Shown piece after piece: positions 1 to 5,391 of a stretch of DNA of 5,391 nt. Both the position numbers and the translations under genes were made by a program. The number at the start of each line of letters is the position of its first letter. Position 1 is the stretch's first letter. The DNA lies in the NCBI GenBank assembly GCA_003488965.1, contig DNJW01000313.1, positions 1,527 to 6,917 of the forward strand. Reading direction: 5' to 3'. The DNA comes from Lachnospiraceae bacterium (lineage in GTDB: Bacteria; Bacillota; Clostridia; Lachnospirales; Lachnospiraceae). The notes below the pieces were generated by a model. That model was not told the DNA's origin, made no database searches, and was given only the letters and a program-made list of their open reading frames with translations.

Positions 1-462
1 ACTCATTTTCCGGTTTCTGATGAGGACAATTACGGAAAGGGGCGGCTGGAAAGCGAGTGTGCCAGATTGGGGAAAATATTGGAAGGATTAGGGGATACGG
101 ATATTCTTCTGATGGACGAATCCTTTTCCAGTACGAGCATGATGGAGGCCGGGTACATTGCGGCGGAGGTTTTGTGCAGTATCGGGGTGATTGGATGCGG
201 AGGTATTTTTGTGACCCATATTCACGATTTGACTCAGAAGCTGGAGGAATACAATAATTATCCGGGGAATAGAGGAAAAATAGATAATCTGGTAGCGCAG
301 ATGGAAAATAAAGAGGATGGCATACGAAGCTATAAAATAGAGCGTACCACGCCGGATGGGTTAAGTTATGCCAAAGACATTGCGGCCCGTTATGGACTGC
401 TTTGCAGATTGCCGGTCCATGAAGATAGTGGTACAATGGAGGAAAAAGAAGAGGGCTTATAG
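1..462 (+). CDS. MutS-related ATPase, C-terminal fragment (5' end outside window)
   Basis: The reading frame is open from the first base and ends at TAG 460-462, leaving 153 residues of a larger protein. Seen: THFPVSDE at residues 1-8, then GKGRLESEC (12-20), then a Walker B block ILLMDESFSSTS (35-46, Asp39-Glu40), and a switch-type VTHIHDL (71-77, His73). The order HFP, G-RL-EC, Walker B, TH-DL matches the ATPase domain of the MutS family; the Walker A loop would lie upstream. Instead of the classical DEIGRGTS of true mismatch-repair MutS, it has DESFSSTS, the form found in MutS-related clostridial ATPases. It is therefore probably a MutS homologue of unproven role, not the housekeeping mutS. 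The end, SYAKDIAARYGL, resembles the last conserved helix of the domain, and no further C-terminal domain follows. It is the first gene of the plus-strand cluster seen here. Family confidence is high; function is uncertain. Confidence 0.88.
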   Translation, partial: THFPVSDEDNYGKGRLESECARLGKILEGLGDTDILLMDESFSSTSMMEAGYIAAEVLCSIGVIGCGGIFVTHIHDLTQKLEEYNNYPGNRGKIDNLVAQMENKEDGIRSYKIERTTPDGLSYAKDIAARYGLLCRLPVHEDSGTMEEKEEGL

Positions 463-496
463 GAGCAATATATCCGGGAAATATGCCCGACTGTAT

Positions 497-503
497 GAGG
501 AGA
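497..503 (+). promoter_or_regulatory. Shine-Dalgarno site fixing the GTG start of the VWA gene
   Basis: GAGGAGA, containing AGGAG at 498-502, sits 8 nt before GTG 511. The next in-frame start, ATG 529, has only weak purine-rich sequence in front of it, and an in-frame TGA at 496-498 rules out anything further upstream. The site therefore supports GTG 511 as the start. Confidence 0.7.
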
Positions 504-510
504 TGGAAAA

Positions 511-1899
511 GTGCAATGTGAAAAGCAGATGATACATCAGAAATCCGCAGAAGGGGAGCAGATACAGCAAGAACAGATACGACGCCGGAAAAGGGCGGAA
601 GAACTGGCAAGACAGGTAATGCAGCTGGCAAGGGATAATATTGTGGTGAATATGCGTTTTCTGGATGCGGCATTGTCCCGGCTGAAGGCGGAAGCGCGCG
701 GCGGACTGGATGGAGCGGCATCGGACGGAAGCGGACTGTATTATGAGCCGTTTTGGCTTTTAAAAAAATATCAGGAGGAGCCGGGGTATCCGGTCAGGCT
801 TTATCTTCATGTACTGCTGCACAATGTATTCCATCATAGTTACGAATACGAGGAAAAAGAGGGGGAATTGTGGAATCTGGCGGCGGATGCGGCGGCAGAA
901 AATGTGATATTGGAAATGAACCTTCCCATGGGAATGCTGGAAAGCGATGCGGAGGCAAGAAATAAGCTCCATTATTTGAAGGAAGATGCGGGGGCATTAA
1001 CGGCGGAAAAGATATACCGGTATTTGAAAAACAATCCCATGAGTCCGGAGGAGAAGGGGCAATGGAGCAGGCTTTTTTGCAGGGATAGGCATATTTATTG
1101 GAAAGAACAGGAGCGGTTTGAAATAACCCAGGAGCAATGGAAAAAAATCAGCGAGAGAATAAAGGCAGATATCAAATCCTTTTCCAAGGATAAGAATTCT
1201 TCGGAAAGTCTGGAAAGAAATCTGGCAGAAGCGACTAGGGACAGGTATGATTATGGGGATTTGCTGAGACGTTTTACTGTTATGGGTGAGGATATGCAGG
1301 TGAACGACGAAGAATTCGATTACATTTATTATACCTATGGACTGTCAGAATACGGCGATATGCCGCTGATTGAACCTTTAGAATATAAGGACGCAAAAAA
1401 GGTAAGAGAATTTGTGATTGCCATTGATACCTCTGCTTCCTGCCGCGGAGAGATTGTGAAAGAATTTGTCAGAAAAACCTATTCCATTTTAAAGGGAACA
1501 GAGCATTTTTTTCAGAAAATCAATGTGCATATCATTCAATGTGACAGCGATGTCAGAAGCGACACAAAGATTTCCTGCCAAGAAGATTTTGATGCGTTTT
1601 TAAAGGAAGGAAAATTAAAAGGGTTTGGCTCTACGGATTTCCGTCCGGTATTTGCATATGTGGATAAACTGCGGGCGGAGGGGGAATTTGAGAATTTAAA
1701 GGGATTGATTTACTTCACGGACGGATATGGTGTATATCCGCCGCAGATGCCGGATTATGATACTGTTTTCGTATTTCTGGATGATAATCATGAACGCCCG
1801 GAAGTTCCGGCCTGGGCGATTCCAGTGGTGTTGGATGAAGAGGAAATAGAAGGAATGGCTGTGGAAGAGGCAGCAGAGGCAAAATGGGAGGAAGTATGA
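511..1899 (+). CDS. DUF2201 metallopeptidase-like / VWA domain protein (MoxR partner)
   Basis: A 462-aa protein starting at GTG behind a good AGGAG site. An N-terminal basic helical stretch (about 15-45) is followed by the putative metallopeptidase region of DUF2201 proteins (about 30-290): LHVLLHNVFHH with His100, His104, His108, His109, then WNLAAD (121-126). The usual HExxH glutamate is valine here (Val101). A linker ending in YGDMPLIEPLEYKD leads into a C-terminal VWA-like domain (about 300-430). Its metal-ion-dependent adhesion site is complete: DTSAS at 306-310, GSTDF with Thr375, and TDG at 403-405. There is no signal peptide or membrane segment, so it is cytosolic. VWA proteins of this kind work with MoxR AAA+ ATPases, and such an ATPase gene overlaps its stop codon, which supports a complex and translational coupling. 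The client is unknown. Family assignment is confident; peptidase activity is doubtful because the glutamate is missing. Confidence 0.9.
   Translation: MQCEKQMIHQKSAEGEQIQQEQIRRRKRAEELARQVMQLARDNIVVNMRFLDAALSRLKAEARGGLDGAASDGSGLYYEPFWLLKKYQEEPGYPVRLYLHVLLHNVFHHSYEYEEKEGELWNLAADAAAENVILEMNLPMGMLESDAEARNKLHYLKEDAGALTAEKIYRYLKNNPMSPEEKGQWSRLFCRDRHIYWKEQERFEITQEQWKKISERIKADIKSFSKDKNSSESLERNLAEATRDRYDYGDLLRRFTVMGEDMQVNDEEFDYIYYTYGLSEYGDMPLIEPLEYKDAKKVREFVIAIDTSASCRGEIVKEFVRKTYSILKGTEHFFQKINVHIIQCDSDVRSDTKISCQEDFDAFLKEGKLKGFGSTDFRPVFAYVDKLRAEGEFENLKGLIYFTDGYGVYPPQMPDYDTVFVFLDDNHERPEVPAWAIPVVLDEEEIEGMAVEEAAEAKWEEV
1886..1899 (+). promoter_or_regulatory. Ribosome binding site and ATGA start/stop overlap
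   Basis: GGGAGG (1886-1891) lies 4 nt before ATG 1896-1898, which shares bases with the TGA 1897-1899 that ends the VWA gene. Such an overlap usually means that ribosomes ending the first gene reinitiate at the second, keeping the two products near a fixed ratio, as expected for partners in one complex. The coupling is inferred from the layout. Confidence 0.65.
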
Positions 1900-3413
1900 A
1901 TATAAAGCAGGCGAAAGAGCATATCAAAAGCACGGTAAATCTATATTTAAAAAAAGATGAGTTTGGTGAATATAGAATTCCGGTGGTGCGCCAGAGACCG
2001 GTTTTTCTTTTGGGTGCGCCGGGAGTAGGAAAAACGGCAGTGATGGAGCAGATTGCCCAGGAACTTGGGATAGCGCTGGTATCTTATTCTATGACCCATC
2101 ATACGAGACAGTCTGCTTTAGGGCTGCCTTTTATAGAAGAAAAAATGTATGGTGGCAGAAGCTGCCGGGTCTCAGAGTATACGATGAGCGAAATCATTGC
2201 GTCTATATATGATGTGATGGAGGAGAGCGGTATAAAAGAAGGAATCTTGTTTTTGGATGAGATTAACTGTGTGTCGGAAACTTTGGCGCCGTCTATGCTT
2301 CAGTTTTTGCAGTATAAGGTGTTCGGAAGACATAAAGTGCCGGAGGGATGGGCAATCGTTACGGCAGGCAATCCGCCGGAATATAATAAGGCAGTGCGGG
2401 AATTCGATATCGTGACATTGGACCGGCTGAAGGTTCTGGATGTAGAGGCGGATTACGGAGTGTGGAAGGAGTATGCGCAGGAGCAAGGGATACACAATGT
2501 AATTACCAGCTATTTGGAACTGAAAAAGGAACATTTTTACCGGATTGAGACTACGGTAAAGGGACGGTCTTATGTGACTGCAAGGGGATGGGAGGATTTG
2601 TCCCAGATGCTTTATCTGTATGAAGAGGAAGGATTGCAGGCAGACGAGGCGCTAATCGGGCAATATCTGAGAAATGAACGGATTGTAAAGGAATTTGCAG
2701 CCTATTATGATTTATATAATAAATATAAGAAAAATTATCATGTGGAAGAAATTTTGAATGGAAAAGCGCCGGAGGAAGCCTTTCTCAGGGCAAAAACAGC
2801 ATCTTTTGACGAACGGCTGTCTTTGCTTAGCATGCTGATGGATAAAGTGCTTGGAGAAATGAAGGAGAGGGTGGAAAGCGCTGATTATCTGAATGAACTG
2901 GCACCGCTGTTAAGGGCAGTGAAAAATCTGGCAGAAAAAGACCATGGGGCAGATGACTTGGTTCATATGATGGAAATGCAGGAAGAGGCAAAAAGGAAAA
3001 ATGCCGAATCCCTCCGCTTGGCGAATGCTTTGTCCGATGGGGACAGAAGGAAATACAGAAGAGTAATCCGTTTTCTGCAGCAGGCGGAAAAGGAAGTGTA
3101 TGCAGGGGATGCCAGGAAGGCAGGCGAGGCTTTCCTGCAGATAAAAAACAGGTTTGAAGAGCAAGTCGGCAAGATGAAGGAAGAGGTTGAAGGGACAAAG
3201 GAGAGGATTCACGCGCTATTTGCATTTACTCAGGAGGCATTTGGGGAAGAAAATGAGATGCTTATTTTAGTGACGGAACTGACGGTAAATACTTCGGGAG
3301 CCCGTTTTATCGGGATGTTTGGCAGTGAAGATTATCAAAGATATAATGGGAAACTGAGATTATCCAAACGGCAGGATGATTTGAGGCAGGAAATTGAAAA
3401 ACTGGAACTGTAA
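1896..3413 (+). CDS. MoxR-type AAA+ ATPase with long helical C-terminal tail
   Basis: A 505-aa AAA+ ATPase. Start chosen at ATG 1896, which overlaps the upstream TGA as ATGA and lies behind GGGAGG at 1886-1891; an in-frame ATG at 1884 would add only four residues and has a poorer site. Seen: Walker A GAPGVGKT (40-47), Walker B GILFLDEIN (116-124, Asp121-Glu122), sensor-1 TAGNPPEY with Asn159, a candidate arginine finger in DRL (Arg177), and TARGWEDL (228-235) in the lid region. The core (about 25-250) matches MoxR/AAA_5 ATPases. Typical MoxR proteins are about 300-350 aa; this one has roughly 200 extra residues, mostly charged helix with coiled-coil character (about 340-440), ending in a less charged segment rich in conserved-looking residues (about 435-505). 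It probably forms a ring that uses ATP to drive the VWA protein encoded just upstream. Family is confident; client is unknown. Confidence 0.92.
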   Translation: MNIKQAKEHIKSTVNLYLKKDEFGEYRIPVVRQRPVFLLGAPGVGKTAVMEQIAQELGIALVSYSMTHHTRQSALGLPFIEEKMYGGRSCRVSEYTMSEIIASIYDVMEESGIKEGILFLDEINCVSETLAPSMLQFLQYKVFGRHKVPEGWAIVTAGNPPEYNKAVREFDIVTLDRLKVLDVEADYGVWKEYAQEQGIHNVITSYLELKKEHFYRIETTVKGRSYVTARGWEDLSQMLYLYEEEGLQADEALIGQYLRNERIVKEFAAYYDLYNKYKKNYHVEEILNGKAPEEAFLRAKTASFDERLSLLSMLMDKVLGEMKERVESADYLNELAPLLRAVKNLAEKDHGADDLVHMMEMQEEAKRKNAESLRLANALSDGDRRKYRRVIRFLQQAEKEVYAGDARKAGEAFLQIKNRFEEQVGKMKEEVEGTKERIHALFAFTQEAFGEENEMLILVTELTVNTSGARFIGMFGSEDYQRYNGKLRLSKRQDDLRQEIEKLEL

Positions 3414-3486
3414 GAAACCGGAACGTGTTGAATTGTGGGAGCATAAGAGGGTACTGAGACTGCTGTGAAGAAATAAGAGGTAGAGG

Positions 3487-4404
3487 ATGGGCAAGAAGAC
3501 AGGGAGACTGGAGACCCCGGAGGGAATATTTGGTTACAGAGAGGACTGCCAAAAGGACAGAGACGGGGAGAAATGGATAACAATTACGGATTACAGCGGC
3601 ACTTGCGCACAAGTGCATGTGCCGGAGGAAATAGAGGGACTGGCAGTCAAGGCTCTGGCAAAGAAAGCTTTTTTAAGCAGAAAGAATTTAAGGCGGGTAT
3701 TTCTGCCGGGAAAGCTGGAGGAAATCGGTGACTGGGCATTTGCCTACTGTACCAGCTTGGAAAACATATGGCTGCCAAAAGGAAACCTTAAATTGGGGAG
3801 CCGTATTTTTATGGAATGCCCTGGAATAAAAAGAATCTATACTTACGGAGCAGGAACGGAACAGACGGCAGCATTGCTGGCGGCGGCGGTAATGCTGGAT
3901 GCGGAATATCTTCTGGATATACAGGAAGCAGGGGAGAAGCAGTGGATAGAAAAATGGGATTCCCGTATGAAAGCAGTGATGGAGACAGAGGACAGTGACG
4001 GATATACAAGAATGATTCTCTGCGGAGAAGAGGATTACGGGTGCAGCTTGGAAGAGTTTATCAAAAACAAAAGGAAAACCAAAGTGCGCCTTGCTATGCT
4101 CCGTCTGCTGAATCCGATTGGAATGAAAGAAGGGGATGCGGATTTGTGGAAAAAATATCTTTTGGAACATATAAAGGGCTGTGAATCCGAAGAAACATGG
4201 GAAGTGATACTGGAAGAGCATGGTTATGAGGAAGAATATTTTAAGCTTTATGCGGAAATCGGCGGAGTGAATGAAGATAATTTCGATGCCATGCTGATGG
4301 ATATGGATGGAGAATATGCGGAGATGAAAGCGTATTTTATAGGATATAAGGAAAAGTATATGGGAGGCATGGATTTTTTTGCAGGATTGTCACTGGATGA
4401 CTGA
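3487..4404 (+). CDS. Cytosolic leucine-rich-repeat (LRR_5/BspA-like) protein with helical C-terminal domain
   Basis: A 305-aa acidic protein starting at ATG 3487; an in-frame TAG ends four bases before it (3481-3483), and AAGAGG at 3475-3480 serves as ribosome site. Residues about 30-118 hold roughly three BspA-type (LRR_5) repeats, seen as VHVPEEIEGLAVKALAKKAF, LRRVFLPGKLEEIGDWAF and LENIWLPKGNLKLGSRIF, followed by IKRIY. After an Ala-rich helix (about 124-138), residues 155-305 form a different, helix-rich acidic region with no motif I recognise. BspA-like repeat proteins are often exported, but this one has no signal peptide, membrane segment or cell-wall anchor, so it is likely cytosolic. 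The 73-nt gap to the MoxR-type gene and same strand suggest cotranscription. A role as substrate-binding partner of the MoxR/VWA pair is inference from position. The repeat call is solid; the function is not known. Confidence 0.8.
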   Translation: MGKKTGRLETPEGIFGYREDCQKDRDGEKWITITDYSGTCAQVHVPEEIEGLAVKALAKKAFLSRKNLRRVFLPGKLEEIGDWAFAYCTSLENIWLPKGNLKLGSRIFMECPGIKRIYTYGAGTEQTAALLAAAVMLDAEYLLDIQEAGEKQWIEKWDSRMKAVMETEDSDGYTRMILCGEEDYGCSLEEFIKNKRKTKVRLAMLRLLNPIGMKEGDADLWKKYLLEHIKGCESEETWEVILEEHGYEEEYFKLYAEIGGVNEDNFDAMLMDMDGEYAEMKAYFIGYKEKYMGGMDFFAGLSLDD

Positions 4405-4536
4405 GAGGCATGATATAGGTAATTGCGGAACTTCAAGTTGTGAGAATATTCTGACAATATATTTCCTGAAAATTCAGCAAATTTGTCGGTTTTGCAATTG
4501 GCTATTTTGATGCCAAGGAAGAGGAGAGGAGACGCC
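4405..4536. other. AT-rich intergenic spacer with a cluster of short palindromes
   Basis: This 132-nt spacer is the longest in the cluster. Between 4443 and 4500 it contains AGAATATTCT (4443-4452, perfect), CTGAA-AA-TTCAG (4466-4477), CAAATTTG (4478-4485) and CAATTG (4495-4500). None is followed by a T tract, so they do not look like a terminator. They could be protein-binding sites for a separate promoter of the next gene, but short palindromes are expected by chance in AT-rich DNA. No convincing -35/-10 pair was found. Confidence 0.3.
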
Positions 4537-4761
4537 ATGATGGATGAAAAATTAGTGGATGATATTTTGAAGCATCTGGATAGTGAGACGCAGATGGGGG
4601 TAATGAGGATGAGTGTGGAGATGAATGAAAAAAGCAGCCTACATGGTCAGGTATCCCATAAATGCTGTAATATGTACGGGAGACCTGCCAATGAAACTGT
4701 AGGGCTGCTGGACAGCTATACGGATTTGAATGCCGGAAAACCGGACAACGAAAAACGATAG
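4537..4761 (+). CDS. Small hypothetical protein, 74 aa
   Basis: Start chosen at ATG 4537 because AGGAG at 4527-4531 sits 5 nt before it; the frame is open further upstream to a TTG at 4483, but that start has no ribosome site and its extension lies in intergenic-like sequence. The protein begins MMDEKLVDDILKHLDSE, a likely amphipathic helix, followed by a polar stretch and an HKCCNMYG segment (His46, Cys48, Cys49) and a hydrophilic end rich in Asp, Asn and Lys. It has no signal peptide or membrane helix. Two adjacent cysteines with a nearby histidine could bind metal or form a disulphide, but no complete metal motif is present. I do not recognise the family. It lies 132 nt after the LRR gene on the same strand and converges on the membrane-protein gene to its right. 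Coding status rests mainly on the good ribosome site and the helix-like start. Confidence 0.6.
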   Translation: MMDEKLVDDILKHLDSETQMGVMRMSVEMNEKSSLHGQVSHKCCNMYGRPANETVGLLDSYTDLNAGKPDNEKR

Positions 4762-4775
4762 CCGAAAACCGTTAT

Positions 4776-5246
4776 TTAAGCAGTAAATATCTGTGAAAGA
4801 CCGGTTACTAAGAAGTTGAAAGTAAGGATACCGAATATAACCGTCCAAACGATAGCCTGCGTACGGGAACTTTGCATCGGTTTTCTGAATTCATCTACAA
4901 TACAGCAGGAAGGGTCGGAAGGAACATAGCAGACACGGTAGATGCCGCCAATATTATAATGCCCTTTTCGTTTCTCTGCGAACTCCAGATTTACGGTATA
5001 GTTTTTGGAATCGACCGTATAGGTGATAACAGGGTATTCGTTTGTCCAGCGGAAGGAACGGTTTCTGCGCCGGACGCTGACCACTTCGCTGATTGTCCCG
5101 GATACGGCTGCCGTCATTTCGTGCGCGCGGTTCAATTCCGTGCTTAACTTCTTAAAACGGCGGAAAAAGGTGAATGCCACGATGCCGAGCAAAACACCAA
5201 AAACAATGGTAAAAATACCTGATGCAATGTAAAAACTGCTGTCCAT
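4776..5246 (-). CDS. DUF3592-type membrane protein, two transmembrane helices
   Basis: A 156-aa protein starting at ATG 5246-5244 behind a strong AGGAGGAG site (5260-5253, 6-nt spacing). A first hydrophobic helix spans about residues 5-28 and is followed by RRFKK; a second spans about 131-152. The part between them (about 40-120) is soluble and beta-rich, with the pattern of DUF3592: AVSGTISEV (47-55), then YPVITYTVDSKNYTVNLEF (71-89), then NIGGIYRVCYVPSDPSCCIV (98-117). By the positive-inside rule the basic loop should face the cytoplasm with both ends outside, which is inference. Proteins of this family are widespread in bacteria and have no settled function. It is convergent with the small gene to its left (14 nt apart) and lies downstream of a tRNA-Ser gene on the same strand, separated by a hairpin, so it probably has its own promoter. 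Confidence 0.8.
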   Translation of the reverse strand: MDSSFYIASGIFTIVFGVLLGIVAFTFFRRFKKLSTELNRAHEMTAAVSGTISEVVSVRRRNRSFRWTNEYPVITYTVDSKNYTVNLEFAEKRKGHYNIGGIYRVCYVPSDPSCCIVDEFRKPMQSSRTQAIVWTVIFGILTFNFLVTGLSQIFTA

Positions 5247-5252
5247 AAAATA

Positions 5253-5260
5253 CTCCTCCT
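5253..5260 (-). promoter_or_regulatory. Strong Shine-Dalgarno site of the DUF3592-type gene
   Basis: On the minus strand this reads AGGAGGAG, 6 nt before ATG 5246. It is the best ribosome site in the window and supports the chosen start and real translation of this minus-strand gene. Confidence 0.75.
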
Positions 5261-5299
5261 CATAATGATTTTAAATTTGTTCCTTGTTCCCATAAGGGT

Positions 5300-5331
5300 C
5301 AAATGCCCCGCAGAAGGCTGCAGGGCATTTG
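5300..5331 (-). terminator. Long hairpin after tRNA-Ser, probable terminator
   Basis: CAAATGCCC (5300-5308) pairs with GGGCATTTG (5323-5331), and GCAG (5310-5313) pairs with CTGC (5318-5321) around a 4-nt loop. Position 5309 against 5322 is a C/A mismatch in plus-strand RNA but a G-U wobble in minus-strand RNA, giving a continuous 14-bp stem only on the minus strand. It starts 5 nt after the tRNA 3' end, as expected for a terminator of that gene. The following T tract is short (TTT inside the stem), so efficiency is uncertain. Confidence 0.65.
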
Positions 5332-5336
5332 GTTAA

Positions 5337-5391
5337 CGGAGATGGAGAGATTTGAACTCTCGCGCCAGTTGCCCGACCTACCGCATTTCGA
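5337..5391 (-). tRNA. tRNA-Ser (anticodon CGA), partial, 5' part outside window
   Basis: Read on the minus strand from 5391: T33, anticodon CGA (5390-5388), AA, then the 3' anticodon stem TGCGG, a long variable arm with a GTCG/TGGC stem, a T arm with GAGAG/CTCTC closing the loop TTCAAAT (5356-5350), the 3' acceptor strand CATCTCC and discriminator G73 at 5337. A long variable arm together with G73 indicates serine rather than leucine, whose discriminator is A. Anticodon CGA reads the UCG codon. CCA is not encoded; the next bases are TTA. The D arm, 5' anticodon stem and 5' acceptor strand lie beyond the window, so the anticodon call depends on the 3' half of the loop only. Confidence 0.88.

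Noticed and set aside
1..462. Housekeeping mismatch-repair mutS
   Set aside because: The DEIGRGTS signature of true MutS is replaced by DESFSSTS and the protein ends right after the ATPase domain, so a MutS-related paralogue is the safer name.
760..997. Overlapping minus-strand open frames inside the VWA gene
   Set aside because: They are shadows of a gene with complete domain motifs on the plus strand; they are rich in Pro, Phe and His as expected for antisense of purine-rich coding sequence and have no ribosome sites I could see.
2827..3225. 132-aa minus-strand open frame opposite the MoxR-type gene
   Set aside because: Antisense to a charged helical region; composition (Ser, Pro, Leu, His rich) is typical for the reverse of Glu/Lys-rich coding sequence and no motif is present.
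3688..4221. 177-aa minus-strand open frame opposite the LRR gene
   Set aside because: The plus strand carries recognisable LRR_5 repeats and a ribosome site; the reverse frame is Phe/Cys/His rich with no family resemblance.
4423..4463. Possible promoter elements before the small gene (TTGCGG/AATATT and TTGTGA/TATATT)
   Set aside because: Hexamers match consensus poorly or the spacing (14 nt) is too short.
4872..5147. Plus-strand open frames opposite the DUF3592-type gene
   Set aside because: No ribosome site, no motif; the minus strand has two membrane helices, DUF3592 pattern and a strong AGGAGGAG site.
5268..5295. Possible promoter of the DUF3592-type gene: minus-strand TAAAAT (5273-5268) with TTATGG (5295-5290), 16-nt spacing
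   Set aside because: The -10 is good but the -35 matches consensus poorly and the implied leader would be only about 15 nt; not strong enough to list as a feature.
5280..5391. Integration (attachment) site at the tRNA-Ser gene
   Set aside because: No integrase gene and no direct repeat of the tRNA 3' end was seen in the window.

Overview
The window looks like chromosomal DNA of a low-to-mid GC Firmicute, most likely a Lachnospiraceae-type Clostridium. This rests on the purine-rich AGGAGG-type ribosome binding sites, one GTG start, heavy use of GGA/AGA/ATA codons, a tRNA gene without an encoded CCA, and protein families (clostridial MutS-related ATPase, DUF2201 VWA protein, cytosolic LRR_5 protein) whose motifs resemble those of this group. 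The assignment is inference from style and families, not from a marker gene.

Positions 1-4404, plus strand, form one dense gene cluster. It starts inside a MutS-related ATPase gene (only the C-terminal ATPase half is present). Next comes a DUF2201 metallopeptidase-like/VWA protein with a GTG start, then a MoxR-type AAA+ ATPase whose ATG overlaps the VWA stop codon (ATGA), then a leucine-rich-repeat protein with a helical C-terminal tail. The gaps are 48 nt, a 4-nt overlap and 73 nt, so a single transcript is likely. MoxR AAA+ and VWA proteins are known to act as pairs that remodel or insert metal into client proteins. Here the LRR protein is a plausible client-binding partner. The link to the MutS-related protein is suggested by position only.

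Positions 4405-4536 are an AT-rich spacer with a cluster of short palindromes, followed by a 74-aa unrecognised small protein (4537-4761, plus). It converges on a minus-strand gene (4776-5246) for a two-helix membrane protein of the DUF3592 type. No convincing terminator lies in the 14-nt convergent junction.

At the right edge, on the minus strand, is the 3' two-thirds of a tRNA-Ser gene, cut one base before its anticodon (CGA), followed by a long hairpin that pairs better in minus-strand RNA and is probably its terminator. No IS element, CRISPR array, phage gene or attachment-site duplication was seen. The most interesting part is the MutS-like/VWA/MoxR/LRR cassette, including the loss of the glutamate from the HExxH-like site in the VWA protein.
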